DNA of 64,000 nucleotides from Guyanagaster necrorhizus (lineage: Eukaryota; Basidiomycota; Agaricomycetes; Agaricales; Physalacriaceae), in contig NW_025064924.1 in assembly GCF_019112545.1 (NCBI RefSeq), positions 1-64,000 on the forward strand. The letters are read 5' to 3'. The stretch's first letter is position 1, and every line of letters begins with the position of its first letter. A program made the position numbers and the translations under genes. The notes beneath the pieces are model-generated. The model was given only the letters and a program-made list of their open reading frames with translations, did no database searches and was not told the DNA's origin. Positions 1-9,275 of the stretch are shown piece by piece.

Positions 1-541
1 GAGGCATATGGCGAGTCACCTTCTTGAAGCGAAGACCAGGGCCAGGACCATACCGTTCCGCCAAAACTTGATGCAGCCGAAAATCAGTGGCCTCTGCAGA
101 GGTCATCAGCAACCCATCCTCCATAACCATCCCCTCTGGCTCTGCCTCCTCAGCCTCAGCCCTCGCCGCCGCCTCCACGGCCTCCCTCTCCGCGGCCTCC
201 CTCTCCTCAGCCGCCCTCTGAGCCGCCTCCCTCAATGCCTCCTCTGCCTCCTTAGCCTGCCTCTCCGCGGCTTGCCGAACCTCCTCCCTCTTCCTCTCCA
301 ATTCCTCCTTCTGCTCCTTTTTCCGCGCCTCCCGGGCCACACGGTCCGCCCGGACCTTTTCCTCCCGCTCTTGCTCCCTTTGCCATTCCACATGACTCTC
401 CATGGCCTCCGCGTATTCTTCCTCCGCAGCCTCCCATTCTAGACGAAACAATTCTTTGGCCTCTTCAGGGCCATCGGGGGTGGATCCCCTCACCAGAGGC
501 TCGGGAGTGCGTGAGCGACGATACATGGCGAGCGACGACAT
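1..541 (-). CDS. Partial coiled-coil ORF antisense to the adjacent LTR; unknown function
   Basis: The minus strand is open from an ATG at 541-539 (MSSLAMYRRSRTPEPLV...) to the window edge, so the C-terminus is missing. After a short Arg/Ser/Pro-rich start, residues of roughly 25-120 are almost all Glu, Ala, Arg, Lys and Gln (for example REARKKEQKEELERKREEV), typical of a long single coiled coil. A less biased stretch follows, ending RYGPGPRFKKVTRHMP. The ORF begins about 110 bp from a polypurine tract and LTR that point the other way, so it may be an antisense ORF carried near the 3' end of a retroelement, or a host gene beside it. I do not recognise the protein. The plus-strand ORFs over the same bases look like low-complexity shadows. 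Confidence 0.4.
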   Translation of the reverse strand, partial: MSSLAMYRRSRTPEPLVRGSTPDGPEEAKELFRLEWEAAEEEYAEAMESHVEWQREQEREEKVRADRVAREARKKEQKEELERKREEVRQAAERQAKEAEEALREAAQRAAEEREAAEREAVEAAARAEAEEAEPEGMVMEDGLLMTSAEATDFRLHQVLAERYGPGPGLRFKKVTRHMP

Positions 542-664
542 AGGCGATGATGGTGGTTTCAGATCAAGATACAAAACTCCCATGGCCACCAACAATCCTC
601 CATGTGGCCCCACCGGCCATCGGGATCAGCGCTCTTGAGGGCAAGAACGCTAAAGGGGGGATAC

Positions 665-1156
665 TGTTACGCGCATGCCGCCGGCCTCCGTGTCACCTCA
701 ACCAACCACGAATTCTATCACGCTACCCACCGGACTCCGGCCGCTTCCCATTACCTACTAATTTCATTTCACCATTATCATTTCACATCTGTATTTCACA
801 TTGTAATACCTAGACCCCGAACTCGGTAGCGAATATTCACACCGGAACCCAATGGAACCCGACTCGGAATTAGCTACCATTAGTATATAAAGCCATGTAT
901 ATCACCGTAACTACTCAGTTCGAATATCAACTTGGATAAGCCATCTACACTTCGTACTCACTCCTCCCTATCTCATCCGTCGGATTCCGCTCCGAAGGAT
1001 ACTCCTGTTCACTTCTCTGACAGAACTCCGTTCTGTCCATCCAGATCCTTGGGCTCCGACTCAAGGGTGACGTTGCCAATAGCTTCGTCAACACCCACGC
1101 ACTCTGCCGGACTCCGCGCGTGCACTCAAGCCCACTCGATTGGCACGTTCCTAACA
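665..1156 (+). repeat. LTR A of a Ty3/gypsy-type retrotransposon
   Basis: A 492-bp segment starts TGTTACG and ends CTAACA, giving matching 5-bp termini TGTTA/TAACA. A polypurine tract (taaagggggg) lies just upstream at 651-660, as expected for a 3' LTR read on the plus strand. A TATA-like sequence (agtatataaagcc) at about 882-894 fits an LTR promoter. The right end abuts an integrase fragment directly at 1157, which suggests that this element inserted into, or recombined with, a second element. No second copy of this LTR is visible in the window. Confidence 0.6.
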
Positions 1157-1711
1157 GCCGCGACAATGGAAAGAATCCACGCAGAAACAAAGAAGGCGCT
1201 CGAAAAAGCGGCGTCAACTATGAAACAACAATACGATAAACACCGACGCCCTGCGCACGAATATCATGCGCATGACAAAGTCTGGCTGGATACAACCAAC
1301 CTTCATCTGCCACGGCCTAAACATAAACTGGCCGACAAGCGTACCGGCCCCTTTCCAATCCTTGCGAAAGTCGGCGAATCAGCCTACAAACTGCATTTAC
1401 CAACCACATGGAAAATTCACGACGTATTTAACGAATCTCTATTAACACCATACGTTGCCCCAGCCTTCCCCAACCAAGAACGGCCACCTCCACCACCCCC
1501 CGAGCTGATCGACGACGAAGAACACTACGAAATCGATCAAGTATTAAACCACAAACTATGAAAAGTAAAAGCCCGTGGGGGCGGCACAACAACAACGGTT
1601 GATTACCTCATCAGTTGGAAGGGTTACGGACCGGAATCCAACCAATGGATCAACAAGAAGTACATGAATGCCGATACAGCAATACACGACTATGAATTAT
1701 CCCTTAATTAA
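1157..1711 (+). pseudogene. Ty3/gypsy chromovirus pol 3' fragment: integrase C-terminus and chromodomain
   Basis: From about 1167 the frame reads MERIHAETKKALEKAAS..., then the GPF/Y-type module of Ty3 integrase (KLADKRTGPFPILAKVGE..AYKLHLP...IHDVFNESLLTPY). After an acidic/proline linker a chromodomain follows (VDYLISWKGYGPESNQWIN). The frame is broken by TGA at 1559-1561 between linker and chromodomain; the same frame continues to a TAA at 1709-1711. The stop could come from a CGA-to-TGA change, but this is inference. Everything upstream of the integrase C-terminus is absent, replaced by LTR A, so the copy is dead. Confidence 0.85.
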
Positions 1712-1731
1712 GCCATCGGGACGATGGTCTT

Positions 1732-1741
1732 AAGCAGGGGG
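1732..1741 (+). other. Polypurine tract of the chromovirus
   Basis: The run aagcaggggg lies 3 bp before the LTR start at 1745. This is the position of the plus-strand priming site in an LTR retrotransposon and confirms the element's orientation. Confidence 0.55.
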
Positions 1742-1744
1742 TAA

Positions 1745-2181
1745 TGTTACGATTTATTCCCTTTTCTTCCCTTTTTTACCCCTATTTACGCTGAGTCAGA
1801 AGGCACAAGACTGTGGGAAGCTTAGTCAGCACAACTAAAACCTCCCATCGTTACACTATGACGGTCGCGCTCGACGACACACAATCGACCTTTTATGTAC
1901 GGTAGCGACGCTCAAGGACAACGGGCACAATGGACACAGACACACACAATAGGCAGTAGTATAATTAGCAGACAACTGTACAGTATTTAAGGACCGTAGC
2001 TCTCGCTGGTATACTCCAGCTTCGAGCTAAAGTTTATTCACACCATCCTACCTCGAGTCTACTTTTGACCTTGAGTCACACCGTTCGGATATACATATAA
2101 GTGAACTCAGGTGATTCCTCGAAGTGTGAAGGAACATCTGTTTATCACGTGTATCAGTCCACGTGACGCTTGGGCTTAACA
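1745..2181 (+). repeat. LTR B, 3' LTR of the chromovirus
   Basis: A 437-bp segment has TGTTA at the left end and TAACA at the right end, immediately downstream of the chromodomain ORF and polypurine tract. A TATA-like box (agtatttaagg) is near 1983-1993. It still contains several CpG dinucleotides, unlike the LINE relic it abuts at 2182, so it appears younger than its neighbour. Confidence 0.65.
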
Positions 2182-3067
2182 AAAACACTAAAGCCAAACT
2201 ACTAGCAAAAGAAGGGGCTGAAAAAGATCAAGATGATTCCATCAACTTAAATATCAACTCAAAAATCAAGATCACAGAAGCAGCTCTAAGCAAGCTAATA
2301 CAAAGCTGAGTATGCAAGGTATTCCATAAAAGAAAAAAACCAGACCCTTTCATGTTGAGCAAAAATTGCCACAAATATCAAGCTAGCTATTGAAGGAGTG
2401 AAGGAATACTTCAGGATTAAAACTACAGAGACAGAGATTTGGAAATATTTAAGGCTTTGAGATATTGACCAAAGCATAAGATACTTCCTGTGGATGACAA
2501 TGCATGATATCTACAGAATAGGAGCAAAGTGGCTAAACTTTGCCCCACAATACCATGACCATGCATACTGCACACACTGTCACAATGATTTAGAAAGCAT
2601 GTGTCACATATTAACAAAATGCTCTTCACTGGGACAGAATGAGATATAGAAACTCACTAAAGATATCCTAGAAAAACATGACATATTATGGCAAAGCTCA
2701 AAAATGTCAAATATCTTAGTTTGCACCTCCCCATCCTCTGAGTGGCAAAGTGGCCACAAAGAGAGTGGGAAAGTACACTTTTTTAGAATTGTTGTCTTTT
2801 CCTCCATGCAAACTATATGAAATGCCTGATGTGAGAGAGTTATCCCAATGAGAAAACACCCCTTTCACTTCAGAGATAAGAAATAGATGGAAAAAGAAGA
2901 TAAACTGAAGACTGGAACTTGACTGCCTGATGATGCAAGAATGTTTTGGCAAAAAGGCACTCAGAAAAGACCTGGTGTTAAGAACCTGAGCAGGTTCAAT
3001 CCTTAATGAGCATCAGCTTCCTAGTGATTGGACAGAAGCTGATGGGGTTTTAGTGGGTATAGGATAA
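2182..3067 (+). pseudogene. LINE-type (non-LTR) retrotransposon relic: RNase H tail and RT zinc-binding region
   Basis: With many stops ignored, the plus strand reads like the C-terminal end of an agaricomycete non-LTR element. It starts in the RNase H tail (ITEAALSKLIQS). An RT zinc-binding region follows, with RYFLWMTMHDIYRIGAKWL, a CxxC pair and HILTKC. It ends near FGKKALRKDLVLRT and DGVLVGIG with a TAA at 3065-3067. Stops often fall where Trp or Gln/Arg would be expected. The stretch is A/T-rich and almost lacks CpG, consistent with methylation-driven C-to-T decay. The 5' part is missing and LTR B abuts the left side. Confidence 0.75.
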
Positions 3068-3322
3068 TGTTGATAGCTGGGATGCACAAGGTAAGTATGG
3101 GGACAGTGTGAAGGATAGAGGAAATTTTCCTGGCAGAGTTACCAATCCTGAGTCTCACACTATTCAGTGCATAAAGCATTTCCCCATGGTGAAACAAATC
3201 TATATATTTATGATACTGACTACACATGCTTGGTTTTAATCCCTGGCAAAACTTCCAGCTGCACCTTGGAAGCGACTATGTCACTGGACCGCCTCTGCAA
3301 TAGCCCCCACAAAAAAAAAAAA
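3068..3322 (+). other. Possible 3' UTR and poly(A) tail of the LINE relic
   Basis: No coding signal is seen. A run of 12 A at 3311-3322 ends the stretch. LINEs commonly end in poly(A), so the element boundary may be here, which would put retroelement DNA within 150 bp of the ase1 start. The assignment is inference. Confidence 0.35.
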
Positions 3323-3335
3323 GGTTATGATCAAT

Positions 3336-3349
3336 CACGTGGTCACGTG
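3336..3349. promoter_or_regulatory. Paired CACGTG E-boxes upstream of ase1
   Basis: Two CACGTG hexamers (3336-3341 and 3344-3349) are separated by 2 bp in cacgtggtcacgtg, about 120 bp before the ase1 start codon. CACGTG is the core site of bHLH regulators; binding here is not shown. Confidence 0.4.
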
Positions 3350-3470
3350 ATGTTCGACGCGAGTGGATTCGGAAATTATTCCCATGTTGACTGGTTACCT
3401 CATTATTGCAGTGCAGTCCTCCGTCCACATTCACGAGCAGCTCTGCTGTCACTAATCCACCACAACTATT

Positions 3471-5926
3471 ATGGCACTTCCTCTTCTTACATCTTTGCTG
3501 AATTCCCTGCATTCCCACCTGCAAGCCCAAACCCAGCTCCTACCGACACTTCATGCTCAGCTTGGTCTCCCTCCGACGGCGCTAGAAGAGGAACTTCTCT
3601 CGATACAAGAGAATCTGATGAAAGGCGTTGAAAGCCAGATTGAATCGCGTCGGAAAGAAGTCGATATGTGGACTGAGAAGTGTGAAGCGGTGGAGGAAAA
3701 TTGTTCTTCCTATACGAAGGCATTGGGCGGAAATATTAAGTCAACGGGCAGTAGCACCGGAGAGCTGAGGAAAGAGAAGGCTCTTCCAAGACGATATGAG
3801 ATGCTTTCCGAACATCAAGAGAAGCTGCGGCAGGTGGGTGGCTCTACTGTGCAACGATGGCCCTACGCTTATCTTGATGGCAGCTATATCATACCAAACT
3901 CGAGCAATTAACAACACTCACCAACCGTATTAATGTTTTGGCTCGAACGCTCGGTCATGATTTCTTCGCCTACGACGTCATAGAAGCCACTGGGTTTCCC
4001 GGGTCGGACGATGCAGATCCTACTGCAAACCGCAACGTTACGCCAGAAAGGTTCTCCAAGCTAGAAAAAGAACTCGTTCGCGGGAAATCAGAAGTTGTAA
4101 GCTTTTAGACCCCTTTATCATTATTTATATCTTATCATTCCTTCAGTCAAAGCGCCTGTCCCAACTATCCGCTACATTCGTCCAGATTGATTGGTTGTAC
4201 ACTGAACTTGGGATGCCACCAGCAGCGGTGGAAGATTCACCGTCAACATTCTCAACATCTTCTCCTATGCCGTCTTTCTCTCTTTCACGCGCTGGTGCTT
4301 CGTTAGGAAATAGTTGCATGGATCCATTTACAATATCAACACCCACGCCAGCTTCACGAAACCAATCTCTCATATATCACCGTGAAGAAATGTCGGACGC
4401 AGCTTATCGTCGTATCTTCGCTCATTTCGTGGACAAGGTTGAAGAGGCTGAGGACGAAGGGCTAAGGGAATGCCAAGGAACGCCAATAGGACTGGAAAAG
4501 ATTGATCCAACTCCTGGTCTGCTCAGATGGGCAGAGAACCTTCGGGCATCCTTAGAAGAAACCAAGCGCCGACGGGAGGCTCACATTCAAGCCATGTTTG
4601 ATGAGCTTGAAGGTCTCTGGAACCGGCTAGGTGTCTCCGATGCGGACATGGATGCCTTCGTAGAAGCGCACCGTGGAAGTACAGAGGATACTGTTAGGGA
4701 ATACGAAGAAGAGCTGGAGAGGATGCTGGAGATCAAGAGAGAACAGATGGGCTCCTTCGTAGCAAGCGCAAGAGAAGAAATTGAGAAACTCTGGGATGAT
4801 CTGCTGGTTGGTGAAGAAGAGAGAGCCGACTTTGCTCCATTTGCAGATGGCGGGTATCTCTATAATCTTCCCATTCATTTTTGTTCAATGTCTGTGACAG
4901 ATGAATGCACCGAAGAGCTTCTGACGATACACGAAGAAGAAATTAAACGACTAAAAGAGGAAAAACGAATGAAGGCGCCTCTTTTGGCCGGCATCAAGAA
5001 GTATTTTGAGATCTGCGATGAGGAGAAGGAACTAGCGGCAGCCGCATCTGATCAGTCGCGTCTATTTGGACGAGGTGCACGGGATCCAGGTAGACTCCTC
5101 CGAGAAGAGAAGATGAGAAAGAGAGTATCCAAGGAGAAACCGCGGGTCCGTTCTTCTCCAGGTCTATAACGATATGTCTTCATTGATAATCCTTTTATTC
5201 TAGCTCGAACGAGACCTTATTGCCTCTATACCTACCTGGGAAGAAGAAGCTGGCCGTCCGTTCCTAGTCTACGGCGAACCGATCCTTCAAGCTCTGATGG
5301 TCACTGTCAGCAACGCTGAACAGGAGAACAAACGGAAGCCTGCCCGAGCCGGGTCTGTACCTCCACGAGCCACAACACCTATTAATCATTCCTATGCTCC
5401 GGCGAAGAGTGGGGTTGTGACTCCAGCAGTGCGACCGGCAGGAAGTAGTGCGCAATCTGTGCCCAGTAAACGAATAAAGCTCAGCGACTCGACAGGACCG
5501 CAGCGAACGCCTTTTGGCATGTCTCGGGCGGGGAACGGTGCAGAAAGATCAGCATCACCTTCGAAGATACCTGGATCCAAATATCAGAGCGCACCAACTT
5601 CGCTACCCCGACCGATAGCAATGCCTGTACCGAAGCCTGGAACACAACATCATGCCCTCGGACATGGCCGCGTCCCAAGTAGTGGGATACTATATGGTGG
5701 TGTCGGCGGTTATGGCCCGACTGGTATACGGAGTGCGAGCGCGGTATCGTCATACAATGTGGCGAGACTCGCCAGCAGCGGGGCTGCTGGGCTGGCGAAG
5801 AAAGCTTCGAGGGCGAGACGGGAGAGTTTCAAGCCGCGAACGAGCGTAGACCAGACTGATGTTGGCCATGGTCCAATGCGGTGGACGGGCCTGACCGCTA
5901 GTGTCAAGGAGGAAGATGAGTATTGA
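3471..5926 (+). CDS. ase1: Microtubule-bundling protein Ase1/PRC1/MAP65 family
   Basis: This is an antiparallel microtubule crosslinker of the anaphase spindle midzone. Proposed exons: 3471-3833, 3884-4096, 4147-4849, 4901-5145, 5204-5926 (748 aa). The N-terminal half is helical (dimerisation rod). The conserved spectrin-like microtubule-binding core is clear: ELLTIHEEEIKRLKEEKR, APLLAGIKKYFEICDEEKEL, ASDQSRLFGRGARDPGRLL, EEKMRKRVSKEKPR and, after the last intron, LERDLIASIPTWEEEAGRPF. The C-terminal 200 residues are Ser/Pro/Arg-rich and basic, as in other family members, where they carry CDK sites and add microtubule affinity. The intron at 4850-4900 has a GC donor and is 51 nt, in frame and stop-free, so a 765-aa read-through form is also possible. 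Confidence 0.92.
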
Positions 5927-6542
5927 CAGTAATGATTTATTTTCTTTGCATGTTCATCATGATATCTGTTCACTTTCTGGTGACTTAGTGCATATGTTTC
6001 TTACACCTCTTCAGTCGTTCCTAATGACCTATGTTTGTATTATATGAATGTAGTTTATATGGTGACAGAGCACCGCTTATTCGCTTTGTCTCTACAGAAC
6101 ATCTTGCGCTCTTTCGTCATCTTGAAAGGGAGCGTTGAGACTAAAAAAAAAGAGAAGACAAAGGTTGTCTCGAATTATAGTTCGAATCTCCCAACGAATT
6201 TCAGGAAGCTCTGAGACTCATGAATGCTAACCTGCCCGCTGTGAAGAAGTGACGTTGGAATACGGATTCCATTTTTGATGTTTGAGCTTGTATGAACACC
6301 GACTCATTCAACATGTTCTGCCTTACTCAGTTTCTCATTCATTCTAGTATATTCAATATATGCTTTGGTTGTGTAATTTGTAGGGCATCTCTAGAACAAT
6401 TGCTATGCCAATTTGTTATTTTCCAAACCACGTACTTTGTGTCAGGATCCGATCGGACGTCCGATCGTCTAGATGTAAAATCAAAGTCGGGTAGTCGGAC
6501 ATTGATTTTCCGGTCCGATTTTGTTCTTCTACCATCTCTACC
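5927..6542. other. Intergenic region between ase1 and the Cdc4-like gene
   Basis: No F-box or other coding exon is visible in any frame. It holds the ase1 3' end, an A-rich run near 6144-6152 and the palindromic TCGGAC cluster listed separately. Confidence 0.5.
6450..6518. promoter_or_regulatory. Palindromic TCGGAC/GTCCGA cluster upstream of the Cdc4-like gene
   Basis: A perfect 18-bp palindrome, CGATCGGACGTCCGATCG, occupies 6450-6467. The half-site TCGGAC recurs at 6495-6500 and its complement GTCCGA at 6513-6518. An 8-bp inverted repeat (aaaatcaa at 6477-6484, ttgatttt at 6502-6509) is interleaved. The cluster lies 25-93 bp before the start codon. It could be an operator-like site for a dimeric regulator or the remnant of a small inverted-repeat element. 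Confidence 0.4.
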
Positions 6543-7950
6543 GTGGCGTCTGCCATGGCGACAGATAATGGTTCATGGGTCCACAACTCTGAGCCAAAAC
6601 ACAGATCTTTCCCCGCGCATGGTTCATCTGTTGTAACATGCTTGATATTTTCCCATGGCCGCATTATATCTGCCTCGGACGACCATTCTATTCACGTGTA
6701 TTGCCCTACAACTGGCGATCTACTTCGCTCACTTGAGGGACATAAAGGAGGGGTCTGGGCATTGTCCGCAAGTAAGGACATCCTTGTCAGCGGGTCGACG
6801 GATCGTACGGTGAGGATTTGGGACTTGACTACTGGTCGCTGTACACACGTATTTGGCGGTCATACCGGCACTGTACGATGCCTAACCATCGTAAAACCAG
6901 AGTGGATAGACGTGGAACAAGAGTCCGGAGTCGTTACAAAGGAGAAGTGGCCCAAACGATCTGTCATTGTCACCGGAAGTAGAGATCACTCCTTGAGGGT
7001 TTGGACACTTCCGAAGCTAGGTGAAGCTGAGTATCACTGTTACGTCTCAGCGATCCGGGACGAGGACCTGGATACCGAGGATGTCTCTGTATGTTTCTTG
7101 GAGTGCATGCCACTTTACAATGTCCTGATGTCATTTTACTACCAGGAAGCCGAAGAAAATCCATACCATAGGTTACACCTTGAAGGTCATGATCAGGCCA
7201 TACGAGCATTAGCAGCCAGGGGACGTACTCTAGTTTCGGGAAGCTACGACTGCAGTGTTCGTGTTTGGGATATAGTCACTGGACAGTGTAAATGCATCCT
7301 GACCGGCCACACTGGGAAAGGTTCGTACCACTCTGCCGTTTTCGTTATCCATTGTACATATAATACGTTCCACAGTGTACAGTATCGTCCTTGACCCAAA
7401 ACGAAACCAAGCGTACTCGGGTTCCATGGACGGAACAATCCGTGTGTGGAATCTGCAGACCGGACAATGCCAACGCATTCTGACCGGACACACTTCGTTA
7501 GTCGCCCTTCTGGGACTGTCGCCGTCCTATCTGGTGTCTGGATCCGCTGATACGACGTTACGCATCTGGGATCCGGACACCGGCGAGCTGAAGCGCACTT
7601 TTGCCGCTCACACTGGACCTATCACTTGTTTCCATCACGATGAGTTCAAAGTCCTCAGCGGATCCGACGGAACACTAAAGTTGTGGAATATTCGTGACGG
7701 TAGTACTGTCGTAAGAGACTTGTTGGTGGATATTACAGGCGTATGGCAGGTGGTATTTGAAGGCAGATGGTGCGTTTCCGCAAGCAACAAGGACGCCACC
7801 ACCATGCTTGATGTGTGGGATTTCGGGAGTCACAATGATGACGAGAGAGAAGGGCCCCCCAACGTAAGTTATGATGGAGAATTTACTGATGATGAAGACA
7901 ACAATGGGGAAGCGGGTTTCGTGGCGCCGTACGCCCGAGCGTCACTGTAG
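6543..7950 (+). CDS. Cdc4/FBXW7-like WD40 protein lacking an F-box
   Basis: Exons 6543-7088, 7146-7320 and 7376-7950 encode 431 aa. Eight WD40 blades can be read, with repeats such as ILVSGSTDRTVRIWDL, TLVSGSYDCSVRVWDI, YLVSGSADTTLRIWDP and VLSGSDGTLKLWNI. The closest family is the eight-bladed propeller of Cdc4/FBXW7, the SCF ubiquitin-ligase subunit that binds phosphodegrons. The three arginines that contact the phosphodegron in FBXW7 (R465, R479, R505) appear to correspond to R112 (TVRC), R152 (SLRVW) and R202 (AIRA). No F-box is encoded upstream: only 616 bp separate the gene from ase1, and no LP-type F-box motif is there. The C-terminus is acidic. It may be a truncated paralogue or a substrate-binding protein without SCF activity. 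Confidence 0.85.
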
Positions 7951-9267
7951 TACCTTGTAAGTTAATTAGTTTCCGTGGGCTTGTAGCTATGTTTGCTTGC
8001 TTCCCGCTGCTGCTACGTGAAGAATTGTACCATGATTTTGTGCTTTGTTTTTGAGGGTTCTTGAAACCTGAGCACACTGGCATGCATCGAAACACAAGAC
8101 TTAGGTCTATGAGTCCACATCGACGACTTCTTAGCCATGTCTTCATGGATTTCTTTTTGCATGAGTTTGAATCCAGGCAGGTAAAGGAGTCCACCACCAT
8201 AGCATAGTTCTTTCAATACGAAACGGTCCTGCGGTGGTTGAAACTCTTTCTTTCTAAACCTAAGAACTCTGCCTTTACAGCTTTTTCCAGATTATTAGAT
8301 ACTCATAGAAAGCAACAATTACCTGAAGATATATCTTCAGGAAACTCAGAAAAAGTAAGTAATGCCCAAGAGACAGTGCGGTTTATTATTCGAGTACCAT
8401 TGACTGATTAATCACTCGTTACTAGTTCCCTCTGAACCTTTCAATCGATTCGGTTCTTTTTGTACTTTCGGCGAGAGGAAATACAGCTGAGCAGCATTGT
8501 CAATACGCTACGTCGATTCTGCGACAATATATTTGCGTCCGCCGAAATGCTTCGGTGCTGTCAGCATGCTTTCCCGTTCCTGGTTTTCGACGACGTGAGG
8601 CTACTGACAGTCGTCAGGCTCTTCTGGATCAAATAGGTTAACACACACATCCTGTGAGAAGAGAATTATCGCACAGAAGATAGATGTACCCGTGTACAAC
8701 AGCTAAACTTGAAGAAGTTCAACGAGAGTCAGCATGAATACTATGGTGCATATTGACCTCAAGTAAACCGTTTGCGATCAGAGAACTCAGTCTCGGCTGC
8801 GTAAACTGAATCGGTCGTCAACAGTACGGTCGTTGGCGGCTAACTGAGTCTGATGTCGGTTTTCAGAGACTATCGATTCATCATACCGAGATTTTATGAT
8901 ACTAGGGTACGCTTATCATGGTACGGTCATGGTTACGCTCCAGAAATGAGCTACTAGGGTGGTTATGTAAAGCTGAACTCCATTCATGAGTACAATATGC
9001 TGTCTAGCTAATCTTATACGTTGTCGGCTTCAAGATTTACGCGTCGCTCCAGCCAGGACGCGCGTCCGAGCCGTGTGCCGAGACTTGCGTATCCCACTTG
9101 CCGTGTATTACATGGTAGCTTGTGCCCTGCCATGCGTACCATTAGGCTTCTCTTCTCTGCGCTATGTTTGGCGTCCCGTTGCTGCAGTGACGCATCTGTG
9201 GTAGCAAGCATGAGCTAATATATGTTCACTCTGGACCGGTACTCGACGGCACTTCATACAGACTGAG
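7951..9267. other. Gene-free stretch with a 20-bp palindrome
   Basis: Short ORFs on both strands show no recognisable domain or codon pattern. A perfect 20-bp palindrome is present at 8322-8341 (separate entry). Nothing else stands out. Confidence 0.4.
8322..8341. repeat. Perfect 20-bp palindrome
   Basis: CCTGAAGATATATCTTCAGG equals its own reverse complement. It is about 370 bp downstream of the Cdc4-like gene. It could form a hairpin in RNA or a dimeric protein site; no function is assigned. Confidence 0.5.
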
Positions 9268-9275
9268 ATGGTATC

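Noticed and set aside
8..638. Plus-strand Leu/Pro-rich ORFs
   Set aside because: They are complements of the Glu/Ala/Arg-rich minus-strand coiled-coil frame; composition is a mirror effect, with no motif.
6170..6195. tRNA B-box-like agttcgaatctc
   Set aside because: No cloverleaf, acceptor stem or anticodon arm can be built around it.
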